Shown here piece after piece: positions 43,612-52,453 of a DNA stretch of 64,000 nt. Each line of letters opens with the position of its first letter. Position 1 is the first letter of the stretch. The position numbers and the translations under genes are program-made. The DNA comes from Pseudomonadota bacterium (GTDB lineage: Bacteria; Pseudomonadota; Alphaproteobacteria; Rhizobiales; Phreatobacteraceae). The notes beneath the pieces were generated by a model. That model did not search any database and had not been told where the DNA came from. It was given only the letters and a program-made list of their open reading frames with translations. Location of the stretch: assembly GCA_020161695.1 (NCBI GenBank), contig JAIUOO010000016.1:1-64000 (forward strand), in the 5' to 3' direction.

Positions 43612-44487
43612 CTAGACTTTTTTGGCGAGACGTTCGCCGAACAGGCCGTTCGGCTTGAAGATCAGCATGGCCAGCACGACGATGAAGGGCGCCGCGTCCT
43701 TGAAGCCCTCGATCAGGTAGAAGCCCGCGAGCTGCTCGACGACCCCGATGATCAGCCCGCCGACGATGGCGCCGGGCAGCGAGGTGAAGCCGCCGATCAC
43801 CGCCGCCGGGAAGGCCTTGATGCCGATCAGGCCCATATTGGCGTGGATGAATGTGAGCGGCGCGAGCAGGATGCCGGCAATGGCCGCGACCGCGGCGGCG
43901 ATGGCCCAGACGAGGCTGGAGAGCCGCTTCACCGGGATGCCCATGTAATAGGCCGCGAGCTGGTTCTGGCTCATGGCCTGCATCGCGACGCCGACCTTGG
44001 TGTAGCGGAACAGCGCGGCCAGCAGCGCGCAGAGCACGATGGTCGTGACGATGATGACGATGTGCTCGGCCGAGATGACGAGGCCACCGACGCGGAACAC
44101 CTCGCCGCGGAACGGCACGGGCAGGGTGTGCGTGTCGGTACCGACCACCGGCAGCATGGTGATGAGGCCGCGCGACATGTAGCCGATGCCGATGGTGACC
44201 ATGACGATGGACACCGCCGACTGGCCGAGGATCGGGCGCAGCACCACGCGCTCCAGCCCGAAGCCGACAATGGCGGTGGCGATCATCGCGGCGACCAGCG
44301 CCAGCCAGTAGGGCAGGCCGAGCACCGTCGAGGCGAAGAGACCGGCGAAGGCGCCGATCATCAACAGTTCGCCCTGCGCGAAATTGACCGTTTCGGTCGC
44401 CTTGTAGATCAGCACGAATCCGAGCGCGATCAGGCCGTAGATGCAGCCCTGCGCAAGCCCGCTGATGACGAGCTGGATGAATTGCAA
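43612..44487 (-). CDS. livH: Branched-chain-type ABC transporter permease LivH
   Basis: A 291-residue permease starting 'MQFIQLVISGLAQGCIYGLIALGF', the standard LivH N terminus (membrane helix at 1-30). 'NFAQGELLMIGAF' and 'AVIGGFTSLPGAIVGG' are the conserved blocks. The transport genes run H-M-G-F, with the binding protein after the ligase. Confidence 0.94.
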   Translation of the reverse strand: MQFIQLVISGLAQGCIYGLIALGFVLIYKATETVNFAQGELLMIGAFAGLFASTVLGLPYWLALVAAMIATAIVGFGLERVVLRPILGQSAVSIVMVTIGIGYMSRGLITMLPVVGTDTHTLPVPFRGEVFRVGGLVISAEHIVIIVTTIVLCALLAALFRYTKVGVAMQAMSQNQLAAYYMGIPVKRLSSLVWAIAAAVAAIAGILLAPLTFIHANMGLIGIKAFPAAVIGGFTSLPGAIVGGLIIGVVEQLAGFYLIEGFKDAAPFIVVLAMLIFKPNGLFGERLAKKV

Positions 44488-44587
44488 GCCGGGTCTCCCC
44501 TTGTCGGCATTCCCTCAAGGCACTTTTGTTGTCGGCCGGTGTTCCGGCTCGGCATGCACTTCGAAAGGCAGGCAATTCAGAAAGGCG

Positions 44588-45451
44588 TCAGGCGATCTTC
44601 AGGATCGCGCGCGCCTCCGCAGGGCTGGCGATGGTGCGCCCGGCGGCTCGCGCCGTCGCGGCGATCTCGGCGATCAACTGCCCGTTGGAGGTTACCTTCT
44701 CTCCGTCGGACTTGTAGAACGTGTCTTCGAGGCCGGTCCTCAGATGCCCGCCGAGTTCAGCACAACGGCGGTGCAGAGGCCAGATGCTGGCGCGGCCGAT
44801 GGCGGTCACCTGCCAGTTCGAATCCGGGGCCTTCAGCTTCAGCAGGATCGGCAGCAGGTCAGGGTCCGCCGGCATGCCGGATTCAACCCCCATGACGAAA
44901 TTGTATTGCAGCGGTCCGCCATAGAGCCCGGCGCGTCGGAACATCTCGACGCAGCGCACGATGCCGGTGTCGAAGCACTCGAATTCGGGGAGCGACCGGG
45001 ACGCGATCATCACGTCGAGATAGGCCTTCACCTTCTCGACCGGATTGTCGAACAGGTGCGGCGGCCAGGCCCAGCTGCCGTCCGACTTCACCTTGAGATA
45101 GTTGAGCGAGCCGGCATTGCAGGCCGCGACCTCCGGCTTCGTCGCTGCGATGCAGTCGAGCGCGCCCTGATAGTTCGGCCCGACCACGCCGGACGTGTGG
45201 TTGATGATCACCCCCGGGCAGGCCGCGCGGATCGCCGCCTGCACCTCCGCCGAGAGCGCCGGGTCCCAGGACGGCAGATGACCCTTGCCCTCGCCTTGGT
45301 TGCGCAGGTGGATGTGCATCATCGCCGCGCCCGCCTCGAAGGCGCGCCGGGCCTCGGCCGCCATCTCGGCCGGGGTCACCGGCACGGCGTGCTGCTTCGG
45401 ATCGGTCAGAACGCCGTTGAGGGCGCAGGTGATGATGACCTTGTCGCTCAT
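44588..45451 (-). CDS. BKACE family beta-keto acid cleavage enzyme
   Basis: A 287-residue zinc enzyme of the 3-keto-5-aminohexanoate cleavage (Kce/BKACE) family. The metal ligands His46 and His48 ('MMHIHLR') and Glu242 ('GLEDTFY') are present. Family members condense a beta-keto acid with acetyl-CoA, giving acetoacetate and a new CoA ester. The substrate differs between subfamilies and cannot be told from these motifs. Its place between an enoyl-CoA hydratase and livH, in a carboxylase-containing cluster, suggests it handles the keto acid produced late in the pathway. Confidence 0.9.
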   Translation of the reverse strand: MSDKVIITCALNGVLTDPKQHAVPVTPAEMAAEARRAFEAGAAMMHIHLRNQGEGKGHLPSWDPALSAEVQAAIRAACPGVIINHTSGVVGPNYQGALDCIAATKPEVAACNAGSLNYLKVKSDGSWAWPPHLFDNPVEKVKAYLDVMIASRSLPEFECFDTGIVRCVEMFRRAGLYGGPLQYNFVMGVESGMPADPDLLPILLKLKAPDSNWQVTAIGRASIWPLHRRCAELGGHLRTGLEDTFYKSDGEKVTSNGQLIAEIAATARAAGRTIASPAEARAILKIA

Positions 45452-45526
45452 GGGGCCGAGAGTTCCAGCACTGCGCCGGGCCGTCTTGCGTTCAGCCGCT
45501 ATGGGAGCGTGCTGGCGCCGCCAATC

Positions 45527-45674
45527 TCGTCATGCCCGGCCAACGGACCTGCGGTCGCTATTCTTCCGCTTGAACGCCGAGGCTCCGCCTCGGCTATGCC
45601 GGGCATCCACGACTTCCTTGTCGCCGGCCGTGTTCAAGTCGTGGATGGCCGGGCTGAACCCGGCCATGGCGACG
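45527..45674. repeat. Palindromic intergenic repeat, copy 2, expanded
   Basis: The same element as at 4399, between BKACE and enoyl-CoA hydratase genes. The first hairpin (ATGCCCGGC ... GCCGGGCAT) has its loop enlarged to about 57 bases, which itself includes GCCGAGGC-TCC-GCCTCGGC. The TCCACGA/TCGTGGA flanks and the second hairpin (TGGCCGGG ... CCCGGCCA) are intact. Confidence 0.8.
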
Positions 45675-45692
45675 AGGGATCGCAACTGAGAG

Positions 45693-46466
45693 TCAGCGTC
45701 CCGTCCAGACCGGCTTGCGCTTCTCCTGGAAGGCCGCGATGCCCTCCTTGGCGTCCTCGGTCGCGGCGGTCAGGGCGATCTGGCCTTCCGTATAGGCGAT
45801 GGCCTCGTCGAAGCTCATGGCGTGAATCGCGCGCATGGCATATTTGCCGCGCCGGATGGCGGCCGGCGACTTGTCGGTGATCCGGCCGATCAGCCAGTCG
45901 ACCCTGGCGTCGAGCCCGTCTGCCGGCGCGACGTGGTTGATAAGGCCGGCGGCCTTCGCCTCCTCGGCCGTGAAGGGCTCGCCGGTGAGGCACCACTCTG
46001 CGACGAGACGGCGCGGCACGGTGAGTTGCAGCAGGCTCAGCACCTGCATCGGGAAGACGCCGACCTTCACCTCCGGCAGGCCGAACACGGCATTGTCAGC
46101 CGCAATCGCCATGTCGGTCATGCACAGGAGCCCCATGCCGCCGGCCATGCAGGTGCCGTTGACCCGCGCGATGGACGGCTTGGTGGCGTTCTGGGTGAGG
46201 CGCAGCAGATCGGCATAGTCGCTGTTGGGCTTCGAGAAATCCTGGAACGCGCCCTGTCCGCGCGCGAGATCCGCGCCGGCGCAGAAGGCCTTGTCGCCGG
46301 CGCCGGTCAGCACGATGACGCGGATGTCGCTGTCCTCGTGTGCCGTCCGCCAGCCCGCGGCGATGCCGGCGATGACCTCGGCGTTCATGGCATTGCGCTT
46401 GTCGGGCCGGTTGATGGTGATGGTCAGCACGTGGCCGGATTTGGCGGTCAGGACGGCATCGGTCAT
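45693..46466 (-). CDS. Enoyl-CoA hydratase/isomerase family protein (LiuC/AtuE-like)
   Basis: A 257-residue crotonase. 'AFCAGADLARG' near residue 61 and 'GTCMAGGMGLLCMTDMAIA' near 104 form the oxyanion hole, and Glu132 in 'FGLPEVKVGVFP' is the general base. The other glutamate of classical hydratases is replaced by Gly112, as in methylglutaconyl-type hydratases (LiuC, AtuE). Next to the carboxylase it likely hydrates the carboxylated enoyl-CoA. It is 13 bases downstream of the biotin subunit gene. Confidence 0.88.
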   Translation of the reverse strand: MTDAVLTAKSGHVLTITINRPDKRNAMNAEVIAGIAAGWRTAHEDSDIRVIVLTGAGDKAFCAGADLARGQGAFQDFSKPNSDYADLLRLTQNATKPSIARVNGTCMAGGMGLLCMTDMAIAADNAVFGLPEVKVGVFPMQVLSLLQLTVPRRLVAEWCLTGEPFTAEEAKAAGLINHVAPADGLDARVDWLIGRITDKSPAAIRRGKYAMRAIHAMSFDEAIAYTEGQIALTAATEDAKEGIAAFQEKRKPVWTGR

Positions 46467-46479
46467 GGGTCGTCTCCGC

Positions 46480-48510
46480 TCAGGCGGTCTTCTCGATGGC
46501 GGCGAGCAGCCGGCCGGTCGTCACCTGCTCGCCGGCGGCGACGCCGATCTCGACCAGCCTGCCAGCGATGGGGGCGGCATGGACATGCTCCATCTTCATG
46601 GCCTCCAGCGTCACCAGCGGCTGGCCCGCCGCCACGTCATCGCCAGGAGCCGCATGGACGGCGACGATGCGGCCGTTCATGGCGGCGGTGAGCCGGCCAT
46701 CGCTGCCGTCGCTCCCCGCCGGCCGCGTCGCCGCGCGGGTGAGGTCGCGAACATGGACCTGGTCGGCGCCGCGCTGGATGAAGAGCTCGTTGCCGACCTG
46801 CAGATACGGAACGTCCCTCGCGACGCCGTCGAGCACATAGCGGAATTGCGGGGCGTCCGCCCCGAGATCAGGCACGGCTGTTTCGAACGCCACGCTGAAC
46901 TCGGACGCTGCGGCACCGATCCGATGGCTTCCATCCCTCTCGCGGTGGACCATGACCTCGTGGCGCGTGCCGTCGACATCAAGGGTCATCGGGATCGGCA
47001 AAGGCGGCCCGAGGTGCCGTGGCCGGGCGCGATAACGCTCGGGGGTGAGGTCGTCGTAGAGGATCGCCGCGGCGAGCGCCGCATCCGGCAATCCCTCTGG
47101 TGTCGGGCGGTCCATCAGCGCGGCCCCGTGCTCCGCGATGAAGGCCGTCGTGACATTGCCCGCGACGAAATCGGGATGGCTCAGGGCGCGTTGCAGGAAG
47201 CCCTGATTGGTCTTGACCCCGAGGCTGGCAAACTCGTCCAGCCAGAGGAGCAGGGTCTTGCGCGCGTCCTCTCGCGTCGGGCCATGGGCGAAGACCTTGG
47301 CGACCATCGAGTCGTAGTAGGGCGAGACATCCGCGCCAGCCGTCATGGCGGTGTCGACCGTCACGCCATAGCCGCCGCAATACTCGCGCCAGGTATGAAA
47401 GCGCCCGGACTGCGGCAGGAAGTCGAGGGCCGGGTCTTCGGCGCAAAGCCTGATCTCGATGGCGTGGCCATGCGGATGAAACTGGTGCTGCGCCTCCGGC
47501 AGCCTTTCGCCCGCAGCGATCTTCAGCTGCCATTCGACGAAGTCGCGACCGATGAGCCGCTCGCTGACGCGGTGCTCTACCTGCAGACGGGTGTTCATCT
47601 CCATGAAGTAGAAATGGCCGTTGCGGTCGAGCAGAAATTCAAGCGTGCCGGCGCCCTCGTAGCCGAGCGCCTGAACGGCCTTGACCGAGACCTCGCCCAT
47701 GCGCTCGCGCAGGTCCGGCGAGACGGCGGTCGAGGGGGCTTCCTCGATCAGCTTCTGGTGGCGGCGCTGGATCGAGCAATCGCGCTCGCCGACATGGATG
47801 GCGTTGCCGTGCCGGTCGCCGAACACCTGGATCTCGATGTGGCGCGGCGCGACGATGGCCTTCTCGATCAGCACGGTCGCATCGCCGAAGGCGTTTCTTG
47901 CCTCCGACTGCGCGCTGGCCAGCAGCGCCGGCAGGCTTGCAGCATCGGGCACGAGGCGCATGCCGCGCCCGCCGCCGCCGGCCACCGCCTTGATCATCAC
48001 GGGAAAGCCAATCTTCTCGGCTTCGGCTGCGAAGCGCGCCTCGCTCTGGTCGTCACCCTGGTAGCCGGGCACGACGGGAACGCCTGCGGCAGCCATGAAG
48101 GCTTTTGCGCGGGCCTTGTCGCCCATCGCCTCGATGGATTCGGCGGAGGGGCCGATGAAGACGAGGCCGGCCTCGCGGCAGGCGCGGGCAAAGGCTGCGT
48201 TCTCCGCGAGGAAGCCGTAGCCTGGATGGACCGCATCCGCGCCCGAGGCCTTCGCCGCTTCGATGATCGCCGGAATGTTCAGATAGGATTCAGCCGGCAG
48301 CGGTCCGCCGATCAGGACCGCACGGTCGGCAAAGCTGACATGCCGGCCCTTTGCGTCGGCGCTCGAATAGACCGCGACCGTGCCGTAGCCCATGGCTTTG
48401 GCGGTCGCCATGATGCGCAAGGCAATCTCGCCGCGATTGGCGACCAGCACCGTGCGGAACGGCGTTTCGGCGATCTTCGGCGGCTTCAAGGGAACGACGG
48501 TCATGGTCAC
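46480..48510 (-). CDS. Biotin carboxylase/carrier subunit of an acyl-CoA carboxylase (MCC/GCC alpha type)
   Basis: A 676-residue fused subunit: biotin carboxylase domain (about 18-465) and biotinyl carrier domain at the C terminus with 'LEAMKMEH', biotin on Lys639. The glycine loop 'AGGGGRGM' (177-184) and 'EMNTRLQVEH' (304-313) are present. The residue after VEH is Arg314 where proline is nearly universal (VEHPVTE). It carboxylates biotin with bicarbonate and ATP; the beta subunit transfers the carboxyl to an acyl-CoA. The GTG at 48510 overlaps the beta stop by 4 bases; ATG 48504 is the other choice. Confidence 0.93.
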   Translation of the reverse strand: MTMTVVPLKPPKIAETPFRTVLVANRGEIALRIMATAKAMGYGTVAVYSSADAKGRHVSFADRAVLIGGPLPAESYLNIPAIIEAAKASGADAVHPGYGFLAENAAFARACREAGLVFIGPSAESIEAMGDKARAKAFMAAAGVPVVPGYQGDDQSEARFAAEAEKIGFPVMIKAVAGGGGRGMRLVPDAASLPALLASAQSEARNAFGDATVLIEKAIVAPRHIEIQVFGDRHGNAIHVGERDCSIQRRHQKLIEEAPSTAVSPDLRERMGEVSVKAVQALGYEGAGTLEFLLDRNGHFYFMEMNTRLQVEHRVSERLIGRDFVEWQLKIAAGERLPEAQHQFHPHGHAIEIRLCAEDPALDFLPQSGRFHTWREYCGGYGVTVDTAMTAGADVSPYYDSMVAKVFAHGPTREDARKTLLLWLDEFASLGVKTNQGFLQRALSHPDFVAGNVTTAFIAEHGAALMDRPTPEGLPDAALAAAILYDDLTPERYRARPRHLGPPLPIPMTLDVDGTRHEVMVHRERDGSHRIGAAASEFSVAFETAVPDLGADAPQFRYVLDGVARDVPYLQVGNELFIQRGADQVHVRDLTRAATRPAGSDGSDGRLTAAMNGRIVAVHAAPGDDVAAGQPLVTLEAMKMEHVHAAPIAGRLVEIGVAAGEQVTTGRLLAAIEKTA

Positions 48511-50129
48511 GGCCTCGCCACCGAGAACTGCATGGGCTTGGGGTTCCGCCGTTCGGCCTCACGGCAGGTGGCAAGTGTTTCGGCGAGCACCGCGCGGGTA
48601 TCGCGCGGGTCGATGACGCCGTCGTCGAGCAGCCGCGCGGAGGTCGTGAACACGTCCATCTGGCTCTCGAACAATTCGGTGATCTGTGCCTTCATCGCGC
48701 CGATCTGCGCTTCGTCCGCTTCCTTGCCGCGCCGGGCCGCGCCCGCGCGTGCAACGATCGCCATGGTCTCGGAGGCCTGTTCCGCCCCCATCACGGCGGT
48801 GCGCGCATTCGGCCAAGAGAAGCAGAAGCGCGGGTTGAAGCCGCGCCCGCACATGCCGTAATTGCCGGCGCCGTAGGACGCCCCGCAATAGAGCGTGATC
48901 TGCGGCACGGTGGCATTCGTCACCGCCTGGATCATCTTGGAGCCGTGCTTGATCATGCCGGCCTCCTCGTAGGCGCGGCCGACCATGAAGCCGGTCGTGT
49001 TGTTGAGGTAGATGATCGGCGTCTTCGACTGGCAACAGGCCTGGATGAAGTGGGTCGCCTTGTTGGCGCCGGCCGGGTCCAGCGGGCCGTTATTGGTGAT
49101 GATGCCGACCGGGTGTCCCTCGATGGTCGCGTGGCCGCAGACGGTCGCCGGCCCGTAATTTTCCCCGAAGGCGAGGAAGTTCGAGCCGTCGACGATGCGG
49201 GCGATCACCTCGCGCATGTCGACGGGGCGCTTGAGGTCGGCGGGCATGATGCCGGTGAGGTCTTCGGCGTCGTATTTCGGCTCTTCGAATTCAGGCGCGG
49301 CGTAAGACGGCACGTCCCTGTCCCAGCCGAGCCCCGCGACGATCTCGCGGGCGATGCGGAGCGCGTCGCGGTCGTCCTCGGCCATGTAGTCGCCGAGGCC
49401 CGAGATCGTCGTGTGCATCTCCGCGCCGCCGAGCTCTTCCTCGGTTGCGATCTCGCCGGTCGCGGCTTTCAAAAGCGGCGGGCCGGCGAGGAAGGCGCGC
49501 GTACGGCCGCGCACCATGACGATGTAGTCGGAAAGGCCGGTCTGGTAGGCGCCGCCGGCGGTCGACGAGCCGTGCGTCACGGTGATCACCGGCAAGCCTG
49601 CGGCCGAGAGGCGCGCGAGGTTGCGGAAGGTCGTGCCGCCGTGGATGAAGTGCTCGACGCGGTAGCGCAGCAGGTTCGCGCCGGCGCTCTCGACCAGCTG
49701 GATATAGGGCAGGCGGTTCTCCAGCGCGATCTCCTGGCCGCGCAGCTTCTTCTCCAGCCCCATGGACTGAAGCGCGCCCGCGTCGATGCCGGCATCCGAG
49801 GCCGAGACGTAGCAGCGCACGCCCGAGACGAAGCCGATGCCGGAAATGACGCCGCTGCCCGGCACGCTCTTGGCGGGGTCCCTGGTGTCCATCTGGTAGC
49901 CGGACAGGGTGGCGAGCTCGATGAACGGCGCGCCGGGATCGAGCAGCAGCGCGATGCGCTCGCGCGGCAGCAACTGTCCACGCTCGTGGAAGCGTGGACC
50001 GGCGGCGGCGGAAGCGGCGCGGGCGCGATCCTCGAGGCCGCGCAGCTTCTCCAGCAGGCCGAGCATATGCGCGCGGTTTGCCTGGAAGGTCTCGCTCGCG
50101 GGAGAGATGCGGGTATCGATGACGGCCAT
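48507..50129 (-). CDS. Carboxyltransferase subunit of an acyl-CoA carboxylase (MCC/GCC beta type)
   Basis: A 540-residue carboxyltransferase. 'YGAGNYGMCGRGFNPRFCFSWPN' (in part) near residue 430 is characteristic of methylcrotonyl- and geranyl-CoA carboxylase beta subunits, distinct from propionyl-CoA carboxylase. 'GSSTAGGAYQTGLSDY' and 'TGFMVGRAYEEAGMIKHG' are further family blocks. The likely substrate is a 3-methyl-branched 2-enoyl-CoA. ATG 50129 is preferred over TTG 50135. It begins the beta-alpha-hydratase run with 4-base overlaps. Confidence 0.92.
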   Translation of the reverse strand: MAVIDTRISPASETFQANRAHMLGLLEKLRGLEDRARAASAAAGPRFHERGQLLPRERIALLLDPGAPFIELATLSGYQMDTRDPAKSVPGSGVISGIGFVSGVRCYVSASDAGIDAGALQSMGLEKKLRGQEIALENRLPYIQLVESAGANLLRYRVEHFIHGGTTFRNLARLSAAGLPVITVTHGSSTAGGAYQTGLSDYIVMVRGRTRAFLAGPPLLKAATGEIATEEELGGAEMHTTISGLGDYMAEDDRDALRIAREIVAGLGWDRDVPSYAAPEFEEPKYDAEDLTGIMPADLKRPVDMREVIARIVDGSNFLAFGENYGPATVCGHATIEGHPVGIITNNGPLDPAGANKATHFIQACCQSKTPIIYLNNTTGFMVGRAYEEAGMIKHGSKMIQAVTNATVPQITLYCGASYGAGNYGMCGRGFNPRFCFSWPNARTAVMGAEQASETMAIVARAGAARRGKEADEAQIGAMKAQITELFESQMDVFTTSARLLDDGVIDPRDTRAVLAETLATCREAERRNPKPMQFSVARP

Positions 50130-50230
50130 GGGCAACAGAACTCTCGCGGCGATGGTGCGCCGGGGCTGGCCTCAAGACTGTCGGCGGGCCGCCGCGCCGT
50201 CTTGCGCGCAGTGGCTGATGCAAGCACACG

Positions 50231-50358
50231 TCACCCCCGGCGAGCCCGGAGGGTGAGGGAAGGGGGGCCAGGAGTTGAAGGGCAGAAGCGGCGCGGTTGC
50301 GTTCCAGCAACCCCTGGATCCCCTTCCCCTCGGCTTACGCCTCGGCCGGGGATGACGG
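50231..50358. repeat. Intergenic palindromic sequence, REP-like
   Basis: TCACCCCCGGCGAGCCCGGAGGGTGA forms an imperfect hairpin at 50231-50256, and further on CCCCTTCCCCTCGGCTT ... CTCGGCCGGGGATGACG makes another. This resembles dispersed repeats of rhizobial genomes, but I see no second copy in the window. It occupies the gap between the GST and carboxyltransferase genes. Confidence 0.4.
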
Positions 50359-50391
50359 ATCGTGCCGTGGTGAGCGCCGCCGCTTCTGCCG

Positions 50392-51060
50392 CTACCCCGC
50401 CTTCGCCTTCGGGAAGATCGGCGGGATGCCCTGCGCCTCGGCCGCCTTCTCCTGCACCGCCAGCGCCCGCTTGAAGCCGTCGCGCTCCTTCAGCCGCGTC
50501 CAGTAGGCGGTCGTCTGCGGCTGGAACTCCTTCGTCAGGCCCAGCACCTCGGCCAGCATCAGCGCATAGCCGACGGTGACGTCGGCGGCGGTGAAGCGGC
50601 CAGCGGCGAGCCATTCATGGTTCAGGAGATGGGCATCCAGCATCCGCATGCGGCCGAGGAACCATTTGGCATAGTCTTCCGCCACCTGCGGCTGGCGGCG
50701 CTCCGGCGGCTCGAACCGCGCGTAGCGCAGCACCAGCGTCTGCGGGAAGGTCAGCGTCGCGTCGCTCTGGTGCAGCCAGTTGAGCCAGAGACCGAAATCC
50801 TTCTCCTCGGGGAGGACGGCAAGCGGCGTCGGGCCGTGCTTCACCGCGAGATATTCGCAGATTGCGGCGGACTCGCTCATGCGCGTCTCGCCGTCGATCA
50901 GGAAGGGCACCGTGCCGAGCACGTTGATCTCGAAATACTCCTTCGCCGCGGCGCGCGGCGGGAAGGGCAGCAGCTTCAGCTCATAGGGAATCTGCATCTC
51001 CTCCAAGAGCCAGAGCGGCCGGAAGGAGCGTGCTGAAAGGCAGTGATAGAGCGTGATCAT
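50392..51060 (-). CDS. Glutathione S-transferase family protein
   Basis: A 222-residue protein with an N-terminal thioredoxin-like domain (1-80: 'LYHCLSARSFRPLWLLEE', 'LGTVPFLIDGETRMSES', the SES binding the glutathione gamma-glutamyl group) and a helical C-terminal domain. The catalytic position near residues 7-10 offers Cys or Ser ('HCLSARS'), as in beta or other bacterial classes. Its role in the cluster is unknown; isomerisation or detoxification of a CoA pathway intermediate is possible. Confidence 0.88.
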   Translation of the reverse strand: MITLYHCLSARSFRPLWLLEEMQIPYELKLLPFPPRAAAKEYFEINVLGTVPFLIDGETRMSESAAICEYLAVKHGPTPLAVLPEEKDFGLWLNWLHQSDATLTFPQTLVLRYARFEPPERRQPQVAEDYAKWFLGRMRMLDAHLLNHEWLAAGRFTAADVTVGYALMLAEVLGLTKEFQPQTTAYWTRLKERDGFKRALAVQEKAAEAQGIPPIFPKAKAG

Positions 51061-51100
51061 GCGATACCTCGGAAGGGATGTCGCGCAGGAGACTCTCCCG

Positions 51101-51189
51101 CGTCATGCCCGGCCTTGTGCCGGGCATCCACGAATTCCTTCGAACTCGGGATCAAGTCGTGGATGGCCGGGACAAGCCCAGCCATAACG
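51101..51189. repeat. Palindromic intergenic repeat, copy 3
   Basis: Starts CGTCATGCCCGGC-cttgt-GCCGGGCAT, then TCCACGAATTCCTT, a spacer, AAGTCGTGGA and TGGCCGGG-acaag-CCCAGCCA, ending TAACGA. Slight mismatches in the second hairpin show drift from copies 1 and 4. It lies between the GST gene and the AtuD-like gene. Confidence 0.85.
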
Positions 51190-51216
51190 AACGGCGGTTC
51201 GATTTCCGCGGCAATT

Positions 51217-52377
51217 TCATCGGTTGCTCATGCCGGGCAGGGTGCCCATGGCCTTGGAGATGATGGACAGCATGACCTCGTCGGCGCCGCCGGCGATCGA
51301 GGTCAGGCGCGAGTCGCGATAATAGCGGGTGACGGGCGTCTCGTTCATGTAGCCCATGCCGCCCCAGTACTGCATGCAGCTGTCGCCGACCTCGCGGCCG
51401 AGGCGTCCGGCCTTCAGCTTCGCCATGGAGGCGAGCGTCGTCATGTCCTCGCCGGCGACGAGCTGCTCGGCGGCGCGGTAGACGAGCGAGCGCAGCAGCT
51501 CCACCTCGGTCTTGAGCTCGGCCAGGCGGAAATGCACCACCTGATTGTCGAGGATAGAGCGGCCGAAGGCCTTGCGCCCGCTGGTATATTCGATGGTCTG
51601 GTCGATGATCCGCTCGGCCGGCTTCAGCTTGGCCGCCGCGCCCCACAGCCGTTCCTCCTGGAACTGCATCATCTGGTAGGTGAAGCCCTTGCCCTCCTCG
51701 CCGACGCGGTTGCGCTTCGGCACCCGCACCTCGTCGAAGAAGATCTGCGCGGTGTCGGACGAGCGCATGCCGAGCTTGTCGAGCGTGCGTGCGACGGTGA
51801 CGCCCTTCTCCTTCATCGGCACGCAGATCAGCGACTTGTTGCGGTGGACCGGCCCCTCGCCGGTATTGGCCAGAAGACAGATCCAGTCGGCCTGCGCGCC
51901 ATTGGTGATCCACATCTTGCCGCCGGAGATGACGTAGTCGTCGCCGTCCGAGCGGGCGGTGGTCTTGACCGAGGCGACGTCGGAGCCCGCGCCCGGCTCG
52001 GACACGCCGATGCAGGCGACGTAGTCGCCGCTGATCGCGGGGGCGAGGAACTCGCGCCTCAATTCGTCCGAGCCGAACCGCGCCAGCGCCGGCGTCGCCA
52101 TGTCGGTCTGCACGCCGATGCCCATGGGCACGCCGCCGCAGGTGATGCCGCCGAGTTCTTCCGCCATCAGGATGGCGTATGAATAGTCGAGCCCCATGCC
52201 GCCATATTCGATTGGCTTGTTGAGGCCCAGAAGCCCGAGATCGCCCATCTTCTTGAACAGGTCGTGCGCGGGAAAGCGTCCGGCCTCCTCCCAGGCATCG
52301 ACGTTCGGGTTCACCTCGCTGGCGATGAACTTCTGGAGCGTCCGGCGGACCTCCTCGTGCTCGGCGGTGAACAGCAT
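51217..52377 (-). CDS. Acyl-CoA dehydrogenase, AtuD (citronellyl-CoA dehydrogenase)-like
   Basis: A 386-residue flavin enzyme. Signature blocks 'CIGVSEPGAGSDVASVKTTA' (in part) and 'GGKMWITNGAQADW' are present; 'GREVGDSCMQYWGGMGYM' and 'IAGGADEVMLSII' close the active site. The start 'MLFTAEHEEVRRTL' and these C-terminal blocks recall the AtuD citronellyl-CoA dehydrogenase subfamily from memory. It would desaturate a 3-methyl-branched acyl-CoA, giving the substrate for the carboxylase. ATG 52377; the frame upstream is a shadow of the region before it. Confidence 0.88.
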   Translation of the reverse strand: MLFTAEHEEVRRTLQKFIASEVNPNVDAWEEAGRFPAHDLFKKMGDLGLLGLNKPIEYGGMGLDYSYAILMAEELGGITCGGVPMGIGVQTDMATPALARFGSDELRREFLAPAISGDYVACIGVSEPGAGSDVASVKTTARSDGDDYVISGGKMWITNGAQADWICLLANTGEGPVHRNKSLICVPMKEKGVTVARTLDKLGMRSSDTAQIFFDEVRVPKRNRVGEEGKGFTYQMMQFQEERLWGAAAKLKPAERIIDQTIEYTSGRKAFGRSILDNQVVHFRLAELKTEVELLRSLVYRAAEQLVAGEDMTTLASMAKLKAGRLGREVGDSCMQYWGGMGYMNETPVTRYYRDSRLTSIAGGADEVMLSIISKAMGTLPGMSNR

Positions 52378-52453
52378 GGCGGATTCCGTCTGGTGATGGG
52401 GGACTGCCGGCAAGGCTAGGGCCGACGCCGTCCCGCCTTCTTGCGTGAACTGG

